The notes beneath the pieces were generated by a model. It was not told where the DNA came from. It saw only the letters and a list, made by a program, of their open reading frames with translations, and made no database searches. The translations under genes and the position numbers were made by a program. Source: Glossina fuscipes (Eukaryota; Arthropoda; Insecta; Diptera; Glossinidae). Taken from it: a stretch of DNA of 64,000 bases. Location of the stretch: positions 234,424 to 298,423 of the forward strand of contig NW_023998569.1 of the NCBI RefSeq assembly GCF_014805625.2, given 5' to 3'. This document shows positions 1-9,459 of this stretch, piece by piece; position 1 is the first letter of the stretch; the number at the start of each line of letters is the position of its first letter.

Positions 1-242
1 ATACATTATTTACGATTCCGATAAAAACTAAAAAAACATATCATAAAAGAAACACGATCGTGCGTGCATGTGTCTACCCAAATTTCCACGAACACTTCTC
101 TTCATTATACACATCTTAATTACCAAACCAAAAAAGATTCCTTCAAGGGCATACATTATTTATGATTTCGATAAAAAAAAAAAAATATATATAAAAAAAG
201 GGACACGGTCGTGCATACACATGTATACACAAATTTCCACGA
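1..242. repeat. Two direct copies of a ~91-bp unit, 150-bp period
   Basis: Bases 1-91 and 151-242 are diverged copies of one unit. Both begin ATACATTATTTA and end AAATTTCCACGAA, with a shared CACG(A/G)TCGTGC core. The 59-base spacer (92-150) is not repeated. The repeat lies at the outer side of the Polinton-derived genes, so it may belong to the terminal inverted repeat of that element; this is inference, because I did not find an inverted partner on the right side of the element. The window may start inside a longer array. Confidence 0.75.
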
Positions 243-539
243 AGAACAAAATAAAGTGCACTCTGGGTGATGCGACTATTTCACCATATCGCATTTCAGA
301 ACACTTACACGTTTCATGATCCTTTCTCATTTCTATTTTTTATTATCACTATTTCCATTCGTATAAATACCACGCTGAGAATGGAAAAAGAACTAGTATT
401 ATGGTGCATTATAAATGATAAAAAGAAAGAGGTCAAACGGTATTTATGACCACACTTAAAAGTATTTATAGGGAAAAATAAAAGACAGATGGAATTTTAC
501 AGATAACGCTTGAAGGTAAGTTCACCAACATTTCTATCC

Positions 540-547
540 TATATAAG
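540..547 (+). promoter_or_regulatory. TATA box for the 641 gene
   Basis: TATATAAG lies about 95 bases before the ATG at 641, with a plausible start site around 568-575. Another TATA-like motif (GTATAAATAC, 361-370) stands just before a 22-codon open frame at 381-449 that I do not recognise. Placement is by eye. Confidence 0.45.
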
Positions 548-640
548 CAGAGTTTTCTCTTTAGTTATTTTCAAAAATACTACAACCGCCAAATCGGTTA
601 GTGAGTTAATTACTTTAAATAAAAAATAGAAAAAATTAAA

Positions 641-1189
641 ATGGAATCAAAGAACAACAATAGCATGTCATCATCATTATCATCAATATTATCAAGGGAA
701 TACGAGAATCAATCTACTGCGGAAATGATGATGACTGAAAGTTACAATTCTCAGATGACATTGGACTCTGTAATCTTTTTACCGTAACAAACTTCCGAAA
801 TTATTTCACTTTCTGATGATAATGAAGACGATCTGGAAATTTTTGTATCAACACAACCTAGTACATATAATCCAATCTCGTCTCTTCAAGTTGCTCAAGT
901 TTCTGAAGGGTCGGAGTTTAATTGGACAACCGTCTCCCAATCAATATTCATGGCGAATAATCAAACGGACCAATTCCTTCAAAGCGAGTCTCCGAATTAC
1001 GACCTCAGATATCAAACTGAAACACTTTCCGATCCAATTAAAAGCTATGATCATTATTTCAATGATAGCGTCAATGACCAACTGCTAAATATTAATATAC
1101 CTACAGTTACTACGGACTACGAAAGACTTTTAGACGATAGTTTCAATAATGAAATTTCTAAGATTAATTTGGAGAGTTTACTACAATAA
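641..1189 (+). pseudogene. Unrecognised Ser/Asp-rich early-type gene with one internal stop
   Basis: A single frame runs from ATG 641 to TAA 1187-1189 (182 codons plus stop), interrupted once by TAA at 785-787. The N-terminus is rich in Ser and Asn with a Ser run around residues 9-15; the middle is acidic (DDNEDD just after the internal stop); the rest is Asn/Asp/Gln-rich with no membrane segment. A TATA box sits upstream and AATAAA overlaps the final stop (1186-1191). I do not recognise the family. Its position at the outer left of the Polinton block, on the opposite strand to the capsid genes, suggests an accessory or regulatory gene of that element; acidic, low-complexity composition would fit a transcription activator, but that is a guess. 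Confidence 0.5.
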
Positions 1190-1270
1190 AGCATTAAAAA
1201 AATAAATAACAATTAAACTTACGTTTTATTTTTATTCTCCTGATAACTACAGCCAATGTGATCAGAAATC

Positions 1271-1278
1271 TATAAAAA
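1271..1278 (+). promoter_or_regulatory. TATA box for the spliced 1359 gene
   Basis: TATAAAAA lies 88 bases before the ATG at 1359. A TTAGTTAG stretch about 25 bases downstream could hold the initiator. Assigned by spacing only. Confidence 0.35.
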
Positions 1279-1358
1279 TAAATTATAAACTGAATATTAG
1301 TTAGTACCTTCAAATTCGTGATTGGGAAAAGAACTACGTGATCAATACAATAAAAGCC

Positions 1359-1726
1359 ATGGTAAGAAACAAGAAACAAAAGAAATATTTTTCATATAAT
1401 TGTTCTAAAAATTTCATAATTTTTTTTAATGTTTTTAATAGACCTTTCTGCAGACTCTGAATGACGCCTGGAAAACATCAGGACAAGGATATACAAAGAT
1501 AGATGAGTTATTAATTGACGCAGCATATAAAATAGTCGGCTGTAAGGCAAAAGCAATACAATGTGGAGAAAAAATTGCCCTTTATTTGGAATCACCAGAG
1601 GGAAAGTTACTTTGGATATTTCTTCCGAAGCGTCTTAGCCAAGTATTCCCATCCAAGAATCCGTATAAAAAGTTAAAGGAAATAATATCCAACATATTAT
1701 CTTTCGGGGAAGACACAAATCTATAG
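1359..1726 (+). CDS. Small spliced gene of the Polinton block; intron directly after ATG
   Basis: Exon 1 supplies only the start codon (1359-1361). It is followed at once by a GTAAGA donor at 1362, and an 80-base intron ends in TTTTTAATAG at 1441. Exon 2 (1442-1726) is an uninterrupted 94-codon frame ending in TAG, giving about 95 residues. The protein is basic, with a hydrophobic stretch and the signature FLPKRL about two thirds along. Short proteins with a strand-rich core followed by a '(V/I)FLPKR' motif are, as I recall, common in insect mobile elements and are often suspected of being nucleic-acid-binding; the motif match is visible, the function is not. A plus-strand AATAAA at 1762-1767 is the likely polyadenylation signal. 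The exon has no ATG of its own and is missed unless splicing is considered. Confidence 0.55.
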
Positions 1727-1746
1727 CTAATGCACTTATTTTTGAG

Positions 1747-1767
1747 TTTATTCCAAATGAAAATAAA
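1747..1767. terminator. Convergent polyadenylation signals
   Basis: AATAAA on the minus strand (1747-1752) lies 40 bases beyond the stop of the protease gene. AATAAA on the plus strand (1762-1767) lies 36 bases beyond the stop of the spliced gene. The two transcription units therefore meet tail to tail, with overlapping 3' ends. Confidence 0.5.
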
Positions 1768-1791
1768 GAATTTGATATCTGAAATGAAATT

Positions 1792-2229
1792 TTAATTTAT
1801 TATATTAAAATTTCTTTTTGACATAGTTTGAGTATTAAGGCTGTAGTCAGTTTTACTAAATTGTTTGAGATAAGCATTTAAACTTTTTCGTTGACTCCTA
1901 AATAAGCTATAAAGCAACGCATAATGGCCGCAAGTGCCTGAAAAGTATCCTTGGAGTTGTTGTTTATTACATATATACGCGTCGCAGTTTCTCTTTAAAA
2001 ACTTGTAAAATTCTTTCTTCAATGGTCGTTGACTATATGAATCAAAGTATTCCGCTCCTAACTTAGAATTAAAATAAAAGGCCATCCAATGCTCTCCTGG
2101 TTGAGTAGAGTAGTCTGTATTTGCTATTATAATAGCAGGTTTAGAGCTCACTTTCCGTGGTAAATTATTAGCTGGGAAAACATCTTGAAAATACTTCTTT
2201 GTAAAATACTCTATTTGTATCGTATTCAT
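1792..2229 (-). CDS. Polinton/adintovirus adenain-type cysteine protease (PRO)
   Basis: A 145-residue open frame with the order of catalytic elements seen in adenovirus protease (C5) and Polinton PRO: a His in GEHWMAFYF, an acidic residue in YFDSYSQRP, a Gln just before the nucleophile region, and the Cys in GTCGHYAL. The family matures capsid proteins during virion assembly. I chose ATG 2229 because it lies directly beside the end of the capsid frame (2231) and starts the recognisable domain; the frame is open a little further upstream. Unlike the capsid genes it has no stop or shift. Length is short for adenain (about 200) but ordinary for insect Polintons. The call rests on the motif order and on its neighbours. 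Confidence 0.82.
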   Translation of the reverse strand: MNTIQIEYFTKKYFQDVFPANNLPRKVSSKPAIIIANTDYSTQPGEHWMAFYFNSKLGAEYFDSYSQRPLKKEFYKFLKRNCDAYICNKQQLQGYFSGTCGHYALLYSLFRSQRKSLNAYLKQFSKTDYSLNTQTMSKRNFNIIN

Positions 2230-2230
2230 T

Positions 2231-3490
2231 TTAAAGCGTAATTTTCGCGTTTCCGTTTCTATCAATCTCTAACATCGAATCATACTCGCAGTAAACTATG
2301 CAAGTTACAGCTGATGTTAATGCCCGAGCTAATTTGCCTTCAATGCATATGTTTCCATGCCTTAAAATATTAGCACAAAAATCGTTATTACAATGATCAG
2401 CGGAGAGATCAAACGCTAGTGTAAAGCAGCTATCATCAAAAAGTTTCTTATTTATATGAAGACCATGATCTGAGTAATTAATTCCAGATGATTTGAATAG
2501 TATGCTATAGGCTCTGGTTGATCTTAATTTTTCTGTAGAGTAATCGAATTCAAGTGGTTGAGCGGGTATTTGAACACCATTGACTGACAAATTAAACCTT
2601 TGCAAATAAAAATGCTCGAACTTGAAAGGATCCGTTGTTCGATCGCCTGAATAAGCGCTATTGTAAACCATACAAAAAGCTAAAAATGGCGGAAGTTTTC
2701 CTACGACAACATTATCTAATGATAGGGTATGGTTTCCAGGATTCAGAATGAATGTTTTAACTTCTACTTTATTAAATAGATATAAAGCTGCTTTCGTTTG
2801 TAATATTTTATGATGAGCAACCAGTATTCCTGGATTAATAGTTATGTGATTCATAAACAATTGTGCTTCCAATATCTTAAGCTGCGTTTCCTTGGCAGGA
2901 TTTTGCATTAAATAAAATGATGATTTTTCCAAATTAAATATAATGCGCAAATCAACATTATTTAGCGAGTGTTTATGTTGATTAAAAATACCTCCATGCT
3001 GCTTTCCGAACAAATCAACTTTGTTACTCTTATCAAACAATTCGGTTAATTGTTTTTTACCATCATGAAAAATTTCACCGGTGTAGTAATCTGGATATCA
3101 TCCAGAACATAATAAATGAGTTCGACCTGCGTCAGTGACATAATTAAGCAGAGTTTGTATGTATGATCTGTAGTGATAATTGTTGTCACTTTACGAAACC
3201 AATACGTTATTTAAATATACGGATACGCTTCGAAACATGGAATGCAGAAGATTATTTACAACGCCACATTTATCTTCAGTAACATCAGAATTATCTTTAT
3301 TCTTCAATTGAACAACCAACTTTAAATAAACGCTACAAAGGTCTCGATATGTATCGCCATTACCAAGGCAGAGAAATTCTATGGAGCTAGGATTGTCTAA
3401 GGATTGAATAGGATTATATGAAACTTCTTCTGTATTTAGAATGCTGCTTTGTATAGGATGTGGTGCAAATAAATCTAATTCACTTTTCAT
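2231..3490 (-). pseudogene. Polinton major capsid protein (double jelly-roll), two in-frame stops
   Basis: One reading frame of 420 codons covers this stretch, broken by TAA at 3191-3193 and TGA at 3098-3100 with no shift between them. The N-terminal 99 residues (SELDLFAPHPIQSS onward, with PSSIEFLCLGNGDTYRDL) and the C-terminal 269 residues resemble the widespread 'F54H12.2-like' Polinton/adintovirus capsid family, which builds the icosahedral shell. The family is usually longer, so some C-terminal sequence may be missing. It sits between the core-like gene and the protease, as in other Polintons. Both breaks fall in a 95-base interval. The product would be truncated; I call it dead unless the stops are sequencing errors. 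Confidence 0.8.
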
Positions 3491-3516
3491 ACATTCTATA
3501 TGAGTGCTCCTAGTTT

Positions 3517-3956
3517 CTAAGAAAAGATGTCTTTCACTTTGTTACGTAGATTGAATTTTTTCGTGCGTTTCGAGGTAGATCTCTTTTGTGACTGACGTCG
3601 TTTGCTTTTGATTCGACGTCTTATATTACTTTTGCCAGAACCTTTTTGAAATTCAGACGATATCTTGTTGATTGCTTTTTCTGTTAAATTACTTAAAGCC
3701 TTTTTGCTTTCCTCTGCCAAAATGTTTCTAAGTGATTTGCGACCGAAATCATTGAGAATAGATTTGTCTGTTTCCGGTCTTTAGTCGCATTCAAACCTGA
3801 CCGAAACAACGATTTTAAATTTCTAAAAAACTTCGTGAAGAATGAATCAATACCGCGCCCTTGTTGTACGAGTCGCTGTGGGACATATAATGGTCCTATG
3901 TGACTTACTGCTCTTCCAATTTGAGTAGAGTAATATGAAGTATACACTTGTTCCAT
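3517..3956 (-). pseudogene. Polinton small basic core/pVI-like structural protein, frameshifted
   Basis: Two overlapping frames: 3693-3956 (87 codons; residues 1-50 include QQGRGIDSFF followed by an amphipathic FFRNLKSLFRSGLNA helix) and 3517-3720 (67 codons; very Lys/Arg-rich C-terminus, RRRIKSKRRQSQKRSTSKR). Between them the frame shifts. The pattern of a short N-terminus, a G(R/H)GI-SFF motif, a helix and a basic tail is shared by a small gene beside the capsid gene in many Polintons, compared in the literature with adenovirus core or membrane-lytic proteins. Role by family: DNA condensation or capsid interior; this is inference. Confidence 0.6.
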
Positions 3957-4017
3957 GTCAGTCTGTTACACTTCCCAAAGAAATGTTAAATGTGCTTTCA
4001 TTTATATCGGATTTATT

Positions 4018-4482
4018 TTAATTGCGTTTCTTTTTTCTAAAGTGTAGAATAATGTAAGTAGGTATAATGGAATCACGAAAACGGTATTCGGCACCGTTTG
4101 CACCAACTATGAGTATAGAGATATCCTCTATAGTAGCAATTTCAAGGCTATAGTACTCAACGCTGGTGAACTCAAAACACTTGCTTTTTCCATTAAACGA
4201 CAGAACACGAAGACATCTTAAAATTTTATCTCCAACGCAACGAGGTTTTAATATATCAGTATAAATAAATTATGGTGAATATTCCTGCGCTTGTTCTTGA
4301 GGAGTATCACTTTCAATGTTAGCATGACTTAAAAACTGCTTGGTTATTCCAACTTCCCACTGATCATTTGTAATAGTAGGAAGATTTACAATATTTTTAA
4401 ATGAGGACAAACTATTCTTTTCTTAAACGACAACTGAATTGTTGCTTAATAAAGTTACATAAAAATCCTCCATATACTTCAT
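4018..4482 (-). pseudogene. Polinton penton-type minor capsid protein, two in-frame stops
   Basis: A 155-codon frame from ATG 4482 to TAA 4018-4020, interrupted by TAA at 4423-4425 (codon 20) and 4270-4272 (codon 71). Recognisable pieces are DFYVTLLSN near the start, QWEVGITK around residue 45, and FIYTDILKPR followed by VGD after the second stop. These match the single jelly-roll penton of Polintons, which forms the capsid vertices. It lies directly upstream of the core-like and capsid genes on the same strand. No frame change is needed to read through, so the damage is limited to point changes. The identification rests on pattern memory and context, not on a search. Confidence 0.68.
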
Positions 4483-4563
4483 AGTTTAAAAGTCATTAGA
4501 TAAATGAACTCAAAACACGATTGTAATAGTTTTTTTATTTAATGTTAGCTCAAATATACATTT

Positions 4564-4710
4564 TTATAAAGCAATCCACTTAAAACTATTTTCGCCCTTC
4601 TGAATTGAAGATTTCTGCCCCAATTTTCGTTTTCCATTTGGAATGATAATATCTGTAGAAAGGCCGTTTTTAATTAAATCATCCTTAGTTTTAAATTGGC
4701 TTCTAAACCG
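4564..4710 (-). pseudogene. C-terminal fragment of an unrecognised Polinton-block protein
   Basis: A 48-codon frame ending in TAA (4564-4566), of which only the C-terminus survives. It is Lys/Arg-rich and ends GENSFKWIAL. It is cut off upstream by the tail of the CR1-like retrotransposon. It could be the severed end of the protein whose larger part lies at 9460-10035 on the other side of the insertion, or another gene lost in the event. I do not recognise a domain. Confidence 0.35.
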
Positions 4711-4824
4711 GGTGTTTATTTATTTATTTATTCCACTTATACTAGAAACTCAACTAAACAAATAACAGTCGAGTTTAATTGGCTCTTAATGCAACACTTA
4801 TATTAATTAATAATAAAATTTAGT

Positions 4825-4886
4825 ATTGAATTCTTAGACTAAAAAAAGAGACATTGAGCACTAGCAACACAGGCTATCGGCTCTAA
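4825..4886 (-). other. 3' UTR block shared with the I-like element
   Basis: Read on the minus strand, this 62-base block (TTAGAGCCGATAGCCTGTGT... to ...AGAATTCAAT) matches 40527-40587 on the plus strand with only a few mismatches. In both elements it sits in the 3' UTR in the sense direction, roughly 20-350 bases after the ORF2 stop. Confidence 0.85.
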
Positions 4887-5102
4887 GTATAAATATAATA
4901 AAACAAATATGAAGAAAAAAAAAGAAAAAGAAAAAAAAGCATGTACACTATGAGCATAGGGCCACATTTACAACCGGTACAGGACCAAATTGTAAATGAA
5001 CCCCTAAGCCATCGCAAACATGCATAAGCCTGGCAACCGATAATAAATTGACAATAATTCATTTTCGAAACGTAACGACTTTTTAAGGATAAAAGCTAGT
5101 TT

Positions 5103-5202
5103 NNNNNNNNNNNNNNNNNNNNNNNNNNNNNNNNNNNNNNNNNNNNNNNNNNNNNNNNNNNNNNNNNNNNNNNNNNNNNNNNNNNNNNNNNNNNNNNNNN
5201 NN
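5103..5202. other. Assembly gap (100 N) between duplicated 28-bp flanks
   Basis: Exactly 100 N, the conventional size for an unknown gap. The 28 bases before it (5075-5102) and after it (5203-5230) are the same sequence with one A/G difference. The retrotransposon reads smoothly if the two flanks are one and the same segment, so the true gap may be zero or negative. Confidence 0.95.
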
Positions 5203-5231
5203 ACGACTTTTTAAGGATAGAAGCTAGTTTA

Positions 5232-8066
5232 AATACGACATAGGTAAATGGCGCGTATTAAGCAATGTTGCTTTAATGGACTTTAAAGAGTCCGATAACG
5301 AGAATAAGTGGTAGACGTCATTTAGGTTCTTGCAAACGACTCTGAGCGGATTGAACAGCTAATAATTAAATTTACACTGACTAAGCTTAACAAAGATAAA
5401 GTGCCTAGAGAAGCGGTTAGGGACATTAAAGCTTATTTCACCAAGTAATGAAGGCGAGTCAATGGCACCATTTATTACTTTAATTAGAAAGGAAACGCTA
5501 AGAACAAACCTAGGTTTCTCAAGAGACGGTAGGGACAGCAGAAGCAACCTATTTTCATTCGGAGGAAGAGAGACAAACGGATCCCAACCCAAATTTCTAA
5601 GGGCAAACAGTAAGAATTGCTTTTGAACAGATTCAATTGAATCTACGTAGCACCTATATGAAGGAGACCACACAACTGAGGCATACTCGAGTATGGGTCT
5701 AACCAAACACATGTACAGCCTTTTCGTAATGTAGGGATCATCAAGCTCTTTGGACCACCTTTTTATAAAACCAAGCGCGGACCTAGCTTAGCTAATCGAG
5801 AGCTCAATATGCAAGTTAAAACGTAACCTATGGTCAAATAGAACGCCTAAATCTGTGATCGAATCGACGTCCTCCAACTTATGCGAATCTATTAAATACT
5901 GAGTAATGAATAACTTTCTTCTTGAGAATGAAAGCTTCTTACATTTACTTAGATTTAGTTTCAGAAGATTCAGAGAGCAATAAAATTACCCAAATCACCT
6001 TGAGGAAGAAAACAGTTTCACATCATCAGCATACATTTACATCTGGCTGGAATTAACCATCGATGGGAGATCGTTAATGTATAAACTAAATAAAATGGGA
6101 CCTAAGTAACTTCCTTGAGGTAAGTCAGACGTAACGGGGAATTCATCCGAGGTGATGAAGTTAAACAAAACCCTGAAGGATTTATTGTGCAGATAAGAGC
6201 TTATCCATTTCACTAAGTAGGGTGGGAAACCAGAGACTTGGAGTTTAAAGATAAGTAGTCTATGGTTAACCATATCAAATGCTTTGCTTAAATCAGTGTA
6301 AATAACATCTGTGCGAGAGGCACAAGAAAAAGCCTTGAAAACATGACAGGTAAACTCTAACAAGTTGGTGACTGTAGATCGCCCTTTCCGAAAGCCGTGC
6401 TGGTGCGGAGAAATATACGAATTAATGGCAAAGGCCAAATGCTGGGTCACAATACGCTCGAACAACTTGGGCAAGACACTCAACTTGGCTATGCCTCTGT
6501 AGTTCTCAAAAAATTGTCTACTTCAACTCTTGTGGATAGGAATAAGGAAACTACTCTTTCAACATGAAGAGAAAACACCTAAATACAAGGACATGTTAAA
6601 AATCTTTGAGATCATACCACATAACGCGACAGCGCATTATTTAAGTACACATGATGGAATTCCATCAGGTCCAGGCGAACAACTGTATTTTAGAGAACTC
6701 AACCCTTTAAAAACGTCATCTTCCGAAATAACCAAGTTAGGTATTGAAGCTGAGTTAGTTATAGGATATGGGTAGTTTGCTGATAAATCGAAATTAGCAA
6801 TCGAAAAGTTTCGTCGGAAATACTCAGCAAATAGATTTGAGATTTCAAAATCATCCGAGGAATCAGAGCCATTAAAAGAAACATGAGAGGGATATGTGGA
6901 AATTTTTCTTTTAGAGTTAACAAATTTAAAGAAGAATTTAGGATTAGCAAACAGACAGGATTTAATGGACTGAAGGTATCTGCAGTAATAATGATAGTTG
7001 AGGGAGTTAAATCTATGTCTCGCCACCAAGTAAGCGACATAGTCGAGCGCAGAGCCACTTTTCGAATATTTTTTGAATAGCGGGTTTTTTCTATTCTTGT
7101 GATATTTAATTGACTTATTAAACCACGGGCGACACCTGCTTCGAGGTCGACACTGCTTGATCGGAACAGATGCAGCAATAGATAGATTTAATGTAATGTA
7201 GAACGATGACAATAAGCTTTCAATACTACCTGTTGAGAAATCAAGTGTCAAATGTGAAAGACGATGTTTTAGCAATACAATATTGATTTTATGAAAATCA
7301 TAATAATTATTTAAAAAAGTTTGATTTCGCACATTAAGGCATTTCAACAAACCATCATTCATATGATGAAAGGAAATGCATATTGATGGATGATAAGGGT
7401 CCTCAAGTAAACTAAAAGGTGGACAACGATTTACGTTAATCTCGGGAAAATTGGCAAAGCAGAGATCAAGCAGTCTACCATTACAATTAGGGGTACGATT
7501 ATATTGACCCAAATTATGATCAAACAATTCACTAAAGAACACAACAGCCCTACCAGACGTTGAAGTAGGAACCAAGCAGCCAGAATTATCAGTGTTACAC
7601 CAAGTGACTTGAGGCAAATTGAAGTCACCCAATGCAACGACCAAATCGGTGGGTCTAGACCGCTTGGCCGCTTCACAAATGAGGGCAGCGTGTATCTTGT
7701 AAATGGGGATATCAGAATTTGGGGGAATATAGAAGCAGGTTATAAATAGATGTTTATCAGGCATATTCGCACGAATAGCGATAAATTCAACGTCAGGAGA
7801 AGTGGGAAATTCATTTAAATTGGAGGGGACTGACGCAAATATGGCAATTAATACACCACCACCAATGCGATTCACTCGATCATTTCTAAAGACTTGGAAA
7901 GAATTATGAAAAAGTTCCGACGAATGAAGATAGGGGTTTAGCCAAGTTTCAGTAAAGGCCAAACAGAAAAACTCCGTTCTCCCTGAATTTAGAAAAGTGG
8001 AACGAATTTTCGAATTTAGGCCCCTAACATTTTGATAAATGAGAGATAGTGGGCCTGAAGAAACAA
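5232..8066 (-). pseudogene. ORF2: endonuclease and reverse transcriptase (CR1/Jockey-like)
   Basis: The frame opens right at the end of ORF1. An APE-type endonuclease begins with IYQNVRGL near 8030, then AFTETWL, GGGVLIAI and GDFN(L). The RT follows: GPDGIP near 6650, LPKLFERIV, QHGFRKGRST, TDLSKAFDMVNH, LPQGS, LFSLYINDLP, and a YADD box just past a stop near 6037. The C-terminal part is LVRPILEYASVVWSP (about 5700) to the stop near 5232, with no RNase H domain. Frame breaks occur near 6637-6480, 6037, 5712-5800 and elsewhere. The protein would nick target DNA and copy the element RNA at the nick. The lack of RNase H and the PHD-type ORF1 point to the CR1/T1/Q group rather than the I group. 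Confidence 0.85.
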
Positions 8067-9165
8067 TTAGTTTTTTGAAGGCAACAAGACTATTGCCTTG
8101 GTATTACGGGGACCATCTCGAGGAATAAATTCCTTAATTAAGGATCCTACTGGCCACAGTGATTTGTTTAACAACATATCACTGTTTTCAGTCGGAACTA
8201 ATATTTTAAAAGAGGAGATTGCCCTAGCTTGAGAAGGAGCCATTTTGAAGACGCTAACGCGCTTTAAGTTGACTGATGGGACTTTCGTCGCCAGGTAACT
8301 TTTTATGTTATTTACCGATGTTTCAGGTGCGAGTCTTGACACAAATATCGCTTTTCTGGGAGGAACTGCCGTGAAGCAAATGTCATTATTTGGAACAGGA
8401 GGGGGGTTCACGGTAGGAGAGTTTCGAGTTGGGGAGAATATAGATGGGGTTACCGCCCTTGTACCGGCAGCTTGTGAGACTTGCCCAGTCTGGTGACCAG
8501 CATTCACACACGAACAGTCAGGAGGAGAGGATGATTTATTTTTCTCTTCGTTACTTTTAGGCGATGGCGCTTGATTAGAGTGAGTGGCGGCTCTGGGCGG
8601 AGATACCCTTGCCACTTCAGCGTAGCTTAAAACCGACGGACTTGCCGGCTTGTTTGTAACTGATTTGCTACCAACCGACTCAGCAATATCGGAAAAATTA
8701 CTGTTCATTTTAGAGTTAGAGGGAGCGGTAACTTGTACCAACGAATCAGATTTGGAGAAAGCCAGAGGTGACGTCCCACACGCTACGCTACGAGTAGAAG
8801 ATGAGTGTCCAATAAAACGACACTCATCAAACCTAGACTTTGAGCTCATGCTCAAACTTTTCCCACAAAGAGCCGAGATTTCTACTCAATTCCCAGAAAC
8901 CATAACGGGTCTCCGTGAAAAGTTTATAAAAATCAATGTCACGCTGCCTACAGTCAGGACTTGACCATCTTAAGCCTTTAGACGGGTCAGCGACTGCGTC
9001 AGCAGCACGGCCGAGAATACCGGCACACTTTGCATGACCAAAGCGCTCGCAGAGCCAACAAGAAACGAATCTTTCAGACTCCGGGCCCGTTTTCGCCCGA
9101 CAAGGTGTATAAACACTCCACGTCCAGTCAAAAAGACAGTTGTGGATTATGAAGAACAGACACAC
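8067..9165 (-). pseudogene. ORF1: PHD-type zinc finger plus RNA-binding-like C-terminal domain
   Basis: The N-terminal part (9165-8833) has a PHD-like Cys/His pattern: C-x-C region, CWLC, FGHAKC, then a Trp and C. It is followed by a heptad-like stretch (LFTETRYGFWELSRNLGSL). A shift near 8840 leads into the second frame (8855-8067), with a Ser/Pro-rich linker (residues 60-150) and a C-terminal domain starting KAIFVSRLAPETSV, which looks like the RRM-like fold of ORF1 proteins, and ending WPVGSLIKEFIPRD. ORF1 proteins of this group coat the element RNA. ORF2 starts in another frame where this one stops, suggesting reinitiation or coupled translation in the live ancestor. Confidence 0.75.
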
Positions 9166-9169
9166 AAAT

Positions 9170-9459
9170 CGCTAAACATAAAAATTTATCAACCAATTTG
9201 TGCAAAACTTCTCTGTTAGGTTGACACTGTAACGAGAGATCACTAGCAACCCAAACTACAAACAGCGAAAAAATAACAGAGAAAAAGAGAGAAAACAAAA
9301 AAAAAAGAGAGATTTATATCAGAGCTCAAAATTTTTGTTTGCAAAAATCCAATGAATCAAAGCGTAAAGAAAAAATATTTCTTTTAGTTTGAATTCACTC
9401 ACTTTCTTCTCAAAGTATATTATAAATTCACACACTATAAGGCAGAATAGCCACGAAAT
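9170..9459. other. Non-coding: retrotransposon 5' UTR and junction
   Basis: Holds the A/G-rich 5' leader of the CR1-like element (runs of GAGAGAAAAA on the plus strand at 9275-9312) and the junction with Polinton sequence. No gene is seen. The exact junction was not resolved. Confidence 0.4.

Larger units (their letters stand above)
4715..9300 (-). mobile_element. CR1/Jockey-like non-LTR retrotransposon inserted in the Polinton
   Basis: On the minus strand, in transcript order: a 5' UTR (about 9300-9170), ORF1 (9165-8067), ORF2 (8066-5232) with endonuclease and reverse transcriptase but no RNase H, a 3' UTR of about 500 bases, and an (AAAT)n tail at 4722-4735. The gap at 5103-5202 lies in the 3' UTR. 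It divides the Polinton block into 1792-4710 and 9460-10997, with all genes keeping the same orientation, so insertion came after the Polinton. The 5' boundary is approximate; I could not identify target-site duplications by eye. Both ORFs carry shifts and stops, so this copy is inactive. Confidence 0.85.

Noticed and set aside
6530..6775. 81-codon plus-strand frame inside the CR1-like element
   Set aside because: It is the antisense of the ORF2 endonuclease/RT region; shadow of the real gene.
8305..9219. Several plus-strand frames (63-104 codons) opposite ORF1
   Set aside because: All are antisense shadows of the minus-strand ORF1.
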